From: JAHCHG01 sp041394845
GTDB taxonomy: Bacteria > Acidobacteriota > Blastocatellia > Pyrinomonadales > Pyrinomonadaceae
Reading direction: 5' to 3'
DNA length: 64,000 bases
NCBI GenBank assembly: GCA_041394845.1
Contig: JAWKHL010000006.1
Location: 62,001-126,000, forward strand
Part shown: positions 25,253-33,292 of the stretch, in pieces
Layout: every line of letters starts with the position of its first letter
Numbering within the stretch: position 1 is the first letter of the stretch
Notes under the pieces: model-generated
Seen by the model: the letters and a program-made list of their open reading frames with translations, nothing else
Databases searched by the model: none
Told to the model about the DNA's origin: nothing
Program-made: the position numbers and the translations under genes

Positions 25253-25576
25253 TTATTTTTTCCTTGGCTTAGTTTTTTTTATTTCGACAATCTTTATTGG
25301 CTTTATCTCCCCATCATTTTCACCTTTTTCAATTTTTGTATAGAAAACCTGAACTCTTCGCCCAACTTCGTCAACTTTACCCACTATTTTTGGATTACAA
25401 TCTCCACAAGTTGTATAAACGAAGTATTTTTTACTGCCGACTTTTATAACGATAGCTGCCCAAGCATACATCCCATTATCAACAGATACTACCGTACCGG
25501 TCATAGATTTTGTTTGAGAATTAACAAAGCCGACTAATAGCAAAACAAAAACCAAACAAATCGCGATTCTTTTCAT
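25253..25576 (-). CDS. Small secreted protein
   Basis: 107 residues. GGAGG precedes the ATG. It has a signal peptide (MKRIAICLVFVLLLVGFVNS) and a small OB- or SH3-like beta domain (MTGTVVSVDNGMYAWAAIVI, KKYFVYTTCGDC, GKVDEVGRRVQVFY) with a CGDC cysteine pair, ending in a lysine-rich tail. Function unknown. A secreted cargo protein is unusual for so small an island. Confidence 0.65.
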   Translation of the reverse strand: MKRIAICLVFVLLLVGFVNSQTKSMTGTVVSVDNGMYAWAAIVIKVGSKKYFVYTTCGDCNPKIVGKVDEVGRRVQVFYTKIEKGENDGEIKPIKIVEIKKTKPRKK

Positions 25577-25746
25577 TTTTCCTCCAGAGGATTTGAGATT
25601 TATAAAGCACCTACTTCTTACTTAAAAAAAGACCTTTTGTCAATATTTTTACATACGTTAGCAATAGATTAGAGGGTACGACGAAATTAAGGTGCTGCGG
25701 GATACAGACTTCTTTAACTTGGTTCTAGGGCTCCCTTTTCTCTTAT

Positions 25747-26073
25747 GTCGCGACAACCTACATTGTGCGACGCGCTGAGGCCACCGCCGAATTCCTCTTT
25801 TCTTATTCCTAACCCCTTCACTCTCCTCTCCCCGCCCGAAGCAAGATAAACTTGGTCTTCTCCTCTTAGTAGCCAACAAGCCCTAAAAAGGTAAATAATT
25901 TCGGCGGAAAATTTTCCGCTTGCTTACGGTATGGGTATGAGTGTCGTTCGGGCTGTATTCCTTCTGACTAAAAGCCAACCCTAATACAGCAGGATACAAG
26001 CAAATTACTTGCTTTGATGTGATAATGATTTGTCCACTCTCCCGTCGGAGTGCGACTCCCCATTAGCACATCA
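25747..26073. other. Structure-rich non-coding stretch
   Basis: The 558-bp gap 25577-26134 has no convincing gene but holds four strong structures. They are a 9-bp stem with one bulge (25747-25771), a 16-bp perfect palindrome of GCGGAAAA and its complement (25904-25919), an 8-bp stem GCTGTATT/AATACAGC (25952-25990), and a composite hairpin at 26015-26073 (7 bp, 1x1 loop, 5 bp, then inner CACTC/GAGTG). They could be a structured RNA or an origin/transfer site of the island. Confidence 0.5.
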
Positions 26074-26134
26074 GAACAAACAATCTATTTTCCCTTAATA
26101 CATCTTTATTTAATTGTTAGTGCATCTTTAAGGT

Positions 26135-26335
26135 ATGAAACGATTTTACTACCGATTTAGAATCTTTTGGATGACGCTTGCCCTTGGCCTTGCTATCGTC
26201 AGTATTTATGCCAGATTAGCTGAATATTTTAATGAAATCCCCGTTGATTTACCGGTTGTTGAGTCAGATTCTCCAATTATTGTTGAAGTCCCAACCGAAC
26301 GGAAACCATTTAATATAGGTGGTGGTGGTGGTTAA
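26135..26335 (+). CDS. 66-residue membrane peptide with poly-Gly tail
   Basis: A basic start (MKRFYYRFRIFW) runs into one transmembrane helix (MTLALGLAIVSIYARLAEYF). A Pro/acidic segment and the C-terminus FNIGGGGG follow. It is the only gene between two structured non-coding segments. The run of C-terminal glycines is unusual. A small membrane toxin, lysis peptide or secreted-peptide precursor are all possible; none is demonstrated. Confidence 0.5.
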   Translation: MKRFYYRFRIFWMTLALGLAIVSIYARLAEYFNEIPVDLPVVESDSPIIVEVPTERKPFNIGGGGG

Positions 26336-26340
26336 TTCAA

Positions 26341-26412
26341 AGAACACAGATTGTCATATCTGCACCTGTCGGGGCGAACAGATACAACAAACTGTGTTCT
26401 TTATCCCGACAG
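26341..26412 (+). ncRNA. Putative H-type pseudoknot element
   Basis: The stem AGAACACAG/CTGTGTTCT (26341-26349 with 26392-26400) continues through a 1x1 A-A mismatch, TTGT/ACAA (26351-26354 with 26387-26390), a 2x2 loop and TATCTG/CAGATA (26357-26362 with 26379-26384), enclosing a 16-base loop. In that loop CTGTCGGG (26366-26373) is complementary to CCCGACAG at 26405-26412, just past the stem, closing a pseudoknot. It starts 6 bp after the 66-residue peptide gene. The remainder of the gap to 26602 shows no gene. Confidence 0.5.
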
Positions 26413-26602
26413 ATATGAGAAAATTCTAATTAAATTATTGCATACTGACAGATTTATGCAAGGGGAAGTTTCCAAAAAATTCTCCCGTTTAAGATGCTAA
26501 ACCTAATTCATCAAAAGAAGTCTCGAATTTGGACACAGGAATTCGGGCGGTATGGAACAAATAAGTAATTTACTAAATGAGGGCATCAGAAAATCAGAGC
26601 CG

Positions 26603-27522
26603 AGCCTGTAAAATGAATTGTGTAAATGCCCGTTTTACAGGAGGTTCTAAAAGATTTGTGTAAACGAGTTATTTTGGGAACCGCCGTTCGGCAGTCTATT
26701 CTCAAAAAGAATCGCAAATTGATTCATCGCTCCGCTCCAATTTTGTATTGGCATTGTCCACTTCTTTGAAATGTTTTTCAAGGCTAGATACATAATCTTG
26801 AAAACTGCTTCATCACTTGGGAACATCGCCCGGTTTTTGATGACCTTCCGCAAAGTCATATTGAGCGATTCGATGGCGTTCGTCGTGTAGATCGCCTTGC
26901 GGATTTCCGGCACGAACGAGAACATCGGGATCACTTTGCTCCAATTGTTTTGCCATGACCGGACGACCGCCGGGTAAGCCTCATTCCATTTATCGGCAAA
27001 GCTCGCCAGTTCCTGTTCGGCTTGTTCTAAAGTCGCTGCCTGATAAATCAGTTTCAGATCAGCAGCGACCTCTTTTCTGTCTTTGTGCGAAACGTAAAAT
27101 AAAGAATGGCGAACAAGATGAACAATACACAGTTGAACCTGAGTTTCCGGGAACACCGCTTCGATCGCTTCCGGGAAACCTTTGAGTCCGTCAACACAGG
27201 CGATGAAAATATCCTGCACGCCTCTGTTTTTAAGTTCCGTGATGACCTGCATCCAGAACTTTGCTCCCTCGGTGTCGGCTGCCCAGATGCCGAGGACTTC
27301 TTTGAAGCCGGTTAAAGCCACACCGAATGCCAGATAGATCGATTTGTTGACGACTCTGCCCTGGCTTTTGACTTTCACTTTCAAGGCATCCAGATACATA
27401 ATCGGGTAAACTCCTTCGAGTGCCCGCGATTGCCACGCACGAACTTCTTCAAGCACCGAGTCGGTAACGGTCGAGATCAAAGAAGGAGAAATATCGACAC
27501 CATAGATTTCTTCAAGATGCCC
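26603..27522 (-). mobile_element. IS256-family element, 5' part missing
   Basis: The outer end at 26603-26632 begins GAGCCTGTAAAATGAATTG and continues TGTAAATGCCC, as expected of IS256-family inverted repeats. The transposase reads from 26647 to the right att repeat, where it breaks off. The other inverted repeat and the first quarter of the transposase are absent, so the element cannot move by itself. Confidence 0.75.
26647..27520 (-). pseudogene. IS256/Mutator-family transposase, N-terminally truncated
   Basis: About 290 residues remain of the roughly 400 usual for the family. The frame is open from the att-repeat junction (GHLEEIYGVDISPSLIS) before the first internal ATG at 27480. The catalytic triad is retained: Asp in IMYLDALKVKV, Asp in IACVDGLKGFPEAI and Glu in TTNAIESLNMTLRK. 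The missing part is the N-terminal DNA-binding region. The C-terminus is intact. The break coincides with the island boundary, so recombination at the tRNA created the truncation. Confidence 0.85.
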
Positions 27523-27542
27523 ACCCTCGGCATTAACTCTTT
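27523..27542 (+). repeat. attR: right 20-bp direct repeat
   Basis: Identical to 22259-22278. It separates the truncated IS256-type transposase (left) from host DNA (right) and marks where the original tRNA-Leu 3' flank resumes. Confidence 0.85.
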
Positions 27543-27576
27543 GATTAGTTGATTTTAATAAGGATTAACTAAAAGA

Positions 27577-27627
27577 TCCGGGCCCTTCGGAAAAGCGCAG
27601 AAATTTCGCTTGACCGGAGGTTTTTTT
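27577..27627 (+). terminator. Rho-independent terminator, probably the original one of tRNA-Leu
   Basis: TCCGG (27577-27581) pairs with CCGGA (27614-27618), inside which AAGCG/CGCTT forms a second helix, followed by seven T. It lies 35 bp beyond attR in tRNA orientation and has no other plus-strand gene to serve, so the island has separated the tRNA from its terminator. Confidence 0.6.
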
Positions 27628-27640
27628 AATGTTTGGGGAT

Positions 27641-28693
27641 CTAGAGCGAGACCTTTCGCGGTTTGACCGGCGCGTCCTTTAAATGAGCGACCGGCGCGGA
27701 GAACTTCCGGCGCTTTCGGAGTTTTGCTTTTTTGAGCGATTTTTTTTCCTTGAACCAATTGACGAACCTGACGATTCCCTCTTCGATGGGGGTTTGCGGA
27801 TCGTAACCGAGAAGTTTTCCGGCTTTGGAAATATCGGCATAGGTTCGATAAACATCGCCGGGCTGCATCGGCAGATTTTTGACTTTCGCTTTTTTCTTCA
27901 GCGCTCCTTCGAGCAACTCGACCAGATAGTTGAGCTCGACCGTTTGAGATTCGCCTAAATTGAAAATTTCAAAATCGCTTCTTTCGTAATCGATGGCGCT
28001 TCTGATCCCCGAAATAATGTCATCGATGTAGGTATAATCGCGCAATGTCCGGCCGTCGCCGTAAACCGGAACCGTTTTGCCGGACGAGATCAAACGGGCG
28101 AATTTGTGGATCGCCAGATCGGGACGCTGGCGCGGGCCGTAAACGGTAAAAAATCGCAGACACAGACAACGCAACCCGTAAAGATGAGAATAGGTGTGAC
28201 AGAGGAGTTCGCCCGTGGCCTTGGTCATCGCATAAGGCGAGATCGGCTGATCGACCTGGGCTTTTTCGCTGAACGGAGCCTGACAGTTGTTTCCGTAAAC
28301 CGATGACGACGAGCCGAAAACGAATTGTTTGACGCCGAATTTCCGGGCGCATTCCAGAAGGTTCAAAGTCCCGCGGATGTTAGTTTCTTCGTAAAGACGC
28401 GGATTGTTCAGAGAAGGCCGAACCCCGGCCCGGGCGGCCAGATGAACGATGCAATCGAACCGGGCGGTGGAAAACACGCGGTCCAAAAGCTGTTCGGACA
28501 GAATATCTCCGCTGGCCAGCGAATACAGCGGATCGGACAATTGCCGCTTGATATTCTCGTGTTTGATAAACGGACTGTAAAAATCATTGAAGTTATCGAT
28601 GACCGTCACGTTCCACTTTTTTTCAACCAACAGCCTGTCAACCAAATTGGAGCCGATGAATCCGGCGCCTCCGGTTACCAGTATATTTTTCAT
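27641..28693 (-). CDS. NAD-dependent sugar-nucleotide epimerase (UDP-glucuronate 4-epimerase-like)
   Basis: About 350 residues from ATG 28693 (GAGGTG upstream). Extended SDR: cofactor motif TGGAGFIGSN at the N-terminus, acidic end of beta-2 (VIDNFNDFYSP), catalytic SSSVYG and YAMTK (YxxxK), and the NLGESQTVELNYL segment typical of UDP-sugar epimerases. The 'NFNDFY' loop and length fit UDP-glucuronate 4-epimerases. It would supply UDP-galacturonate or a related sugar for the polysaccharide locus it opens. The C-terminal 30 residues are a basic extension. Confidence 0.85.
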   Translation of the reverse strand: MKNILVTGGAGFIGSNLVDRLLVEKKWNVTVIDNFNDFYSPFIKHENIKRQLSDPLYSLASGDILSEQLLDRVFSTARFDCIVHLAARAGVRPSLNNPRLYEETNIRGTLNLLECARKFGVKQFVFGSSSSVYGNNCQAPFSEKAQVDQPISPYAMTKATGELLCHTYSHLYGLRCLCLRFFTVYGPRQRPDLAIHKFARLISSGKTVPVYGDGRTLRDYTYIDDIISGIRSAIDYERSDFEIFNLGESQTVELNYLVELLEGALKKKAKVKNLPMQPGDVYRTYADISKAGKLLGYDPQTPIEEGIVRFVNWFKEKKSLKKAKLRKRRKFSAPVAHLKDAPVKPRKVSL

Positions 28694-28780
28694 AAACACC
28701 TCTGAAATGACTGCGTCCAATTTGCGCCGACGAATTCGCTCAGAGATCCGATGCCCGAATCCGGGCGGTTGTCAATCCGT

Positions 28781-29443
28781 TTATTTAAGGTATGACGGCT
28801 GAATCTCTTCAACGCTCGGCGGCGGGGCGGTGTGCGGGAAAAGAATGACATAAAATGTCTTGCCGATGACTTTTATATCTTTTTTGATGCTTCTTTTCTC
28901 CAGATATTTGATGCTCTGTTTCAGCTTGAACGGCTGGATTTTTTCCTTGTAGAATCTCTCTTTGTCCTCGACCTGGGCCAAAAAAGCCTCTTCGTTTCGC
29001 AGACGCAGCGTGACGGGGTCGGTGATGCCCGGTCGAACGCTCAGCACCCGATCCCACAAAGGATTGGAGAAATCCACGTATTGGGGGACCTCCGGCCGGG
29101 GACCGACCAACGCCATATCGCCGCGCAGAACATTGTAAATTTCGGGAAGTTCGTCGAGTTTGAGCTTTCTCAGGATCCTGCCGATCCGGGTAATTCGCCG
29201 GTCCCCGTCGGCCGTGATAAGCGGGCCTTTTTTAGCCTCGACCATCGTGCGGAACTTGTAGAGGGTAAAAATCCGCCCCTTGAATCCGACGCGTTTTTGC
29301 CGGAAAAAAATCGGTCCCGGTGAGCTAAAACGGACGAGCAGGGCGCAGATCAATAATATCGGGAATAAAATTATCAACCCCAAAACCGCCAAAACGCATT
29401 CCCAACTTCGGGGCAGCCCTTTCGGCATCACAACATTTTCTTT
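28781..29443 (-). CDS. Polyprenyl-phosphate sugar-1-phosphate transferase (PglC/WcaJ type)
   Basis: 220 residues from ATG 29443; ATG 29503, with AAGGA upstream, would add 20 and overlap the preceding gene. One membrane segment (WECVLAVLGLIILFPILLIC) precedes the catalytic core: GPIFFRQKRVGFKGRIF, LYKFRTM, then LRKLKLDELPEIYNVLRGDM and LVGPRPEVP. The D-E dyad in KLDELPE is the catalytic pair of small monotopic phosphoglycosyl transferases. It starts repeat-unit assembly by loading a sugar phosphate on undecaprenyl phosphate. Confidence 0.9.
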   Translation of the reverse strand, partial: KENVVMPKGLPRSWECVLAVLGLIILFPILLICALLVRFSSPGPIFFRQKRVGFKGRIFTLYKFRTMVEAKKGPLITADGDRRITRIGRILRKLKLDELPEIYNVLRGDMALVGPRPEVPQYVDFSNPLWDRVLSVRPGITDPVTLRLRNEEAFLAQVEDKERFYKEKIQPFKLKQSIKYLEKRSIKKDIKVIGKTFYVILFPHTAPPPSVEEIQPSYLK

Positions 29444-29460
29444 CATTTCTGTATCCGATT

Positions 29461-30783
29461 TCAGGCCACGAGAGAATATTTTCTTTTTGAGAATGTAAAA
29501 CATATGTCCTTAACCGTATTGACTACATGCTCAATCTCGCCGTGCGTCATCGCCGGGAAAATCGGCAGGCTGACGATGCGGGACCAGAGTTGAGTGGCAT
29601 TCGGAAGATGCTTTGCCTGCCAACCGTATTTAGATGAGTAGAACGGGTGCAGGTGCAGAGGTCTCCAGTGAACCGAGCAGCCGACATCTCTTTTCTTCAA
29701 TTCTTCGATAAAATCGTTGCGGCTGATCGAGAGTTTGTGTTGGACCAGGCGAATGGGAAACAGATGCCACGAATGGATCCGGTTTTCATCGACCGGAGGC
29801 AATTCGATCTCATCCAGTTTTGCCATTTTTTCCAGATAGATCTCGGCAACATTTTCGCGCTGTTGCCGCATTTCCTCGGCGCGCGCCAGTTGGTGAATTC
29901 CGATGGCGGCGGCGATGTCCGTCAGGTTGTATTTGTATCCGGGGGCGACGATCTGATAATCCCAACTGCCCTTGTCCGTATAACGCTTCCAGGCGTCCCG
30001 GGACAATCCGTGCAGGGACATCAAACGGATTTTTTCGGCCAGAAACTGATTGTTGGTAACTGCCATTCCGCCCTCGCCGGTCGTGATCGTCTTATTGGCG
30101 TAAAAAGAGTAACAGGTGATCTTGGCCGTGTCCTCTCCGCAGTATTGCCAGGGGCTTTCCGGGTTTTTGCGCCAGGCCGAAGGAAATGCATGGGCCGCGT
30201 CTTCGATGACCCACAGTCCGAATTCTTCGGCAAAAGACTTCATCTCATCGACATCGAGCATAAACCCGCCGACGTGAACCGGAATTATTCCGACGATCTC
30301 GACGTCTTTATCAATATCAAACGGAAGCCGACCGGCGCGGACGTCCTCTATTTTCCGGCGGGCGTCCAGCAGATCCATATTTCCCGTTTCGGGGTCGCAA
30401 TCGACCAGAATGGGGATGGCATTTTTGTAGAGCAAAATCTCCGCCGTGGCGGCAAAGGTCATGGTCGGCACGAGAACCGCCTGACCGGCCTGAAGGCCGA
30501 CGGCCTCTACGGCCAGATGCAATGCGGCCGTGCAGGAATTCAGAGCTACGGCGTAATCGGCATTGACGGCCTTGGCAAAATTTTCCTCGAATAATTTGAC
30601 TTTGGGGCCGGTCGTCAACCAACCGGAACGTAAGGTTTTTACAACTTCTTCAATCTCATCCTCGTTCAATTCCGGGCGCAAAAAAGGAACTTTAATATTG
30701 GTTTTAGTTTTGTTGTTAAGGTCTGCTTGAAGAGTTAAACTGTTCGAGGCATACTTCTGGGGCTTAAGGGCTTGAGTTTTCAT
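29461..30783 (-). CDS. DegT/DnrJ/EryC1/StrS-family sugar aminotransferase
   Basis: 440 residues. The family opening is VPFLRPELNEDEIEEVVKTL, then GWLTTGPKVKLFEENFA. The PLP lysine lies in CYSFYANKTITTGEGGM, and the substrate-binding segment RIHSWHLFPIRL is present. It transfers an amino group from glutamate to a keto-sugar nucleotide. The divergent FlaA1/CapD-type dehydratase can provide such a keto sugar, so the two probably make an amino-deoxy sugar that the adjacent sugar transferase loads. The first 30 residues are an extension. Confidence 0.9.
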   Translation of the reverse strand: MKTQALKPQKYASNSLTLQADLNNKTKTNIKVPFLRPELNEDEIEEVVKTLRSGWLTTGPKVKLFEENFAKAVNADYAVALNSCTAALHLAVEAVGLQAGQAVLVPTMTFAATAEILLYKNAIPILVDCDPETGNMDLLDARRKIEDVRAGRLPFDIDKDVEIVGIIPVHVGGFMLDVDEMKSFAEEFGLWVIEDAAHAFPSAWRKNPESPWQYCGEDTAKITCYSFYANKTITTGEGGMAVTNNQFLAEKIRLMSLHGLSRDAWKRYTDKGSWDYQIVAPGYKYNLTDIAAAIGIHQLARAEEMRQQRENVAEIYLEKMAKLDEIELPPVDENRIHSWHLFPIRLVQHKLSISRNDFIEELKKRDVGCSVHWRPLHLHPFYSSKYGWQAKHLPNATQLWSRIVSLPIFPAMTHGEIEHVVNTVKDICFTFSKRKYSLVA

Positions 30784-31151
30784 AAATTAATCTCTGTTGG
30801 AACCGGGTCTTTATAGACAAAGGCAAAATTGTCAGACACCTAATTCCCTTCCACTGCTTAATCAAGTGATCAAAATTTCACACAATAATCAAAATTGTAT
30901 TGATTATTAAAGCAGACCTTCCGCTCGGACAAATCAGGCAGAGATACTATTTTGGGTAGTCGGAATTGATTAATTTATGGGACAAAAATAGAACATTTAT
31001 ATGATATTTTTGTCTTTTTTCATGGATTATAGGACGGGCGAAACCAATCATTTGTGCCATCCCGAAAGGCCGAAGCAACAATCGTAAATCATATATATGA
31101 ATTAATTTAGCAATTCAAATTTATCGCTTTTAACGATGTTAAGGATGGAAC

Positions 31152-31182
31152 GAAGTTGTAGAATCATCAGTATTCTACAACT
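31152..31182 (+). promoter_or_regulatory. Perfect 12-bp hairpin in the leader of the dehydratase gene
   Basis: AAGTTGTAGAAT and its exact complement are separated by 7 bases, about 110 bp upstream of the dehydratase start. The T-content after it is modest (TTTATC), so it may be an attenuator. The rest of the 509-bp intergenic region 30784-31292 separates divergent transcription units and is AT-rich. I see no gene in it and no promoter I would assign firmly. Confidence 0.5.
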
Positions 31183-31292
31183 TTATCATTTGATGCCAAG
31201 CGTATCCTCCGGTCCGACCGGGTCAGATAAAAACGCCCGTCAGCAAAAATTTTCGATGATGATAAAGGAAGAAAACGGATTTTACCAAAACT

Positions 31293-33275
31293 ATGTTTCA
31301 GGCTATATTTCTCAATTTCAGACTTCTTCCCAAAAGTACGATCTTAATAAAACTCATCCAAATCATCCTGGATCTGTCGGTTCTCGGTCTGGCATTCCTA
31401 CTGGCCTACCTGTTGAGATTCGACTTCGCCTTAAATGAGACCCAGATCCAGAAAGCGCTTTTGCAAATATTGATCGTCGCTCCGTTTCAATTTTTGATAT
31501 TGCGGGTCTGCAAAGTGCATAAGTTCATCTGGCGTTATGTCAGCGTTCCGGAAATGAACCGGATCCTGGCGGCTCTTTTTCTGGCCACCCTGCCGATGAT
31601 CATTCTCCGGCTTACGCTGTACGAGACTTTTGATTACTCGGTCATCCCTCTGAGCATAATCATCCTGGATTTCTTTCTGGCTACCGCCGGGATTCTCGGG
31701 ATTCGCCTGCTCCGACGGGAACTTTACGACAACTTTCATCGGTCGAAAACCTCCACCCACCGGACCGGAGAAAAGAAATCCGTTTTGCTGATCGGAGCCG
31801 GACGCGCCGGGGTGATGACTTTGACCGAGATCAAAAGCCGCGGAGACATCGACATCGACGTCAAGGGATTTGTTGACGACGACGAACTAAAGAGCGGAGC
31901 TATCATCAACGGCGTCAAGGTTTTGGGAAATACGAGCCATTTGCCCGAACTGGTCAGGGCTCTGGAAATTGATCAGATAATAATCTCAATCGCTCAGGCC
32001 ACCAGAGAGGATTTCCAGCGGATCCTGAGCATCTGCCGGGAAATTCCGATCAAGGTCAGAACCATCCCCGGACTCTACGAACTTCTGCAAGAAAAGGTCA
32101 GCGTCAGCCGAATTCGCGATATCGAGATTGAGGACCTTTTGGGACGTTCTCCGATCCAGCTTGATAAGACCAGCATCCAGAATTTCCTCAAACACAAGGT
32201 CGTTATGGTCACCGGGGCGGGAGGTTCGATCGGTTCGGAACTGGTCAGACAACTCGTTCATTGCCAAACTGACAAGCTGATTCTGGTGGAAAGATCAGAG
32301 TTTGCGCTTTTCCAGATCGAAAGGGAGATAAAAGAAGATCATCCCGAAATCGAGGTGTTATCGGTTTTGAAGGACATCGGCGATTCGCGCCAGATGGAAA
32401 AAGTCTTTGAGCGGTTCCGGCCGCAGGTCATCTTTCACGCCGCCGCTCACAAGCACGTTCCGATGATGGAAATCAACTCTTCAGAGGCGATCAAAAATAA
32501 TATTCTTGGAACAAATGTGGTAGGCGAACTGGCAGGAAAATACAACTCCGAAGCTTTTGTTCTGATCTCAACCGATAAGGCCGTTAATCCCACATCGATC
32601 ATGGGCGCGACCAAAAGAGCGGCCGAGCTGGTCGTCCAGGATCTCAACAAACGCTTCGAAACCCGGTTCCTCGCCGTTCGTTTCGGCAACGTCATCGGGT
32701 CGAACGGTTCGGTCATTCCGACCTTCCGCGAACAGATCAAAAAAGGCGGTCCGGTAACGGTCACACATCCGGAGATGGAAAGATTTTTTATGACCATTCC
32801 CGAAGCCTCGCAGTTGGTGTTGCAGGCCGGGGCGATCGGGGTGGGCGGCGAGATCTTTGTCCTCGATATGGGAAAACCGGTCAAAATCCTCGATCTGGCC
32901 AGAGAGACCATCAAACTTTCGGGCCTCCTGCCAGATGTCGATATTCAGATCAAATTTACGGGAATAAGGCCCGGCGAAAAACTCTTTGAAGAATTGCAAT
33001 CGAGCAACGAACAATTATCGAAAACGATTCATCCCAAGATTTTTATCGGAAAGATCGACTCCTGTCCGGCGACCGAGATCCGCGAGATGTTGAGCACGAT
33101 CGGGGAACTTTATCTGAACGAAGACAATGAAAAGATCCGTCAGTTTCTCAACGATTTTCTGCCCGAAGCCAATCTGGGCTGTAAACCGGAAAATCTTCAG
33201 ATCGAAGTAATAAAAACCAAGGACTTTCAGATTTCCGGCAAGGAAGCGGAATTCTTGGCCCTTGGTTCCAATTAA
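31293..33275 (+). CDS. Membrane nucleotide-sugar 4,6-dehydratase (FlaA1/CapD/WbpM type)
   Basis: 660 residues. Four membrane helices (about 1-135) precede a first Rossmann-like domain (VLLIGAGRAGVMTL) and the catalytic extended SDR domain starting VVMVTGAGGSIGSELVRQL near residue 305. The catalytic region contains ISTDKAVNPTSIMGATKR, where the usual YxxxK is M-x-x-x-K, as in this family, and RFGNVIGSNGSVIP. It converts UDP-N-acetylhexosamine to a 4-keto-6-deoxy sugar at the membrane, feeding the aminotransferase encoded divergently. Confidence 0.9.
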   Translation: MFQAIFLNFRLLPKSTILIKLIQIILDLSVLGLAFLLAYLLRFDFALNETQIQKALLQILIVAPFQFLILRVCKVHKFIWRYVSVPEMNRILAALFLATLPMIILRLTLYETFDYSVIPLSIIILDFFLATAGILGIRLLRRELYDNFHRSKTSTHRTGEKKSVLLIGAGRAGVMTLTEIKSRGDIDIDVKGFVDDDELKSGAIINGVKVLGNTSHLPELVRALEIDQIIISIAQATREDFQRILSICREIPIKVRTIPGLYELLQEKVSVSRIRDIEIEDLLGRSPIQLDKTSIQNFLKHKVVMVTGAGGSIGSELVRQLVHCQTDKLILVERSEFALFQIEREIKEDHPEIEVLSVLKDIGDSRQMEKVFERFRPQVIFHAAAHKHVPMMEINSSEAIKNNILGTNVVGELAGKYNSEAFVLISTDKAVNPTSIMGATKRAAELVVQDLNKRFETRFLAVRFGNVIGSNGSVIPTFREQIKKGGPVTVTHPEMERFFMTIPEASQLVLQAGAIGVGGEIFVLDMGKPVKILDLARETIKLSGLLPDVDIQIKFTGIRPGEKLFEELQSSNEQLSKTIHPKIFIGKIDSCPATEIREMLSTIGELYLNEDNEKIRQFLNDFLPEANLGCKPENLQIEVIKTKDFQISGKEAEFLALGSN

Positions 33276-33292
33276 ACGACTAAACGGCAATT

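Larger units (their letters stand above)
22259..27542 (+). mobile_element. Integrated genomic island in tRNA-Leu
   Basis: The segment is bounded by identical 20-bp direct repeats, the left one being the 3' end of tRNA-Leu(CAA). It begins with a tyrosine recombinase and is AT-richer than the flanks. Cargo: small hypothetical proteins, a VRR-NUC protein, a PD-(D/E)XK-like protein, a secreted protein, a 66-residue membrane peptide with nearby structured DNA, and an IS256-family remnant at the right edge. No conjugation genes are present, so it would need help to move between cells. Confidence 0.85.

Noticed and set aside
25658..25879. 73-codon minus-strand open frame rich in Arg and Ser
   Set aside because: No ribosome-binding site, low-complexity basic composition, and it covers the hairpin at 25747-25771.
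26603..27522. IS256 element as an intact, mobile IS
   Set aside because: The N-terminal coding part and second inverted repeat are missing.
31030..31105. GGGCGAAACC-like segment considered as a c-di-GMP riboswitch
   Set aside because: The conserved stems and second loop of known classes could not be matched.
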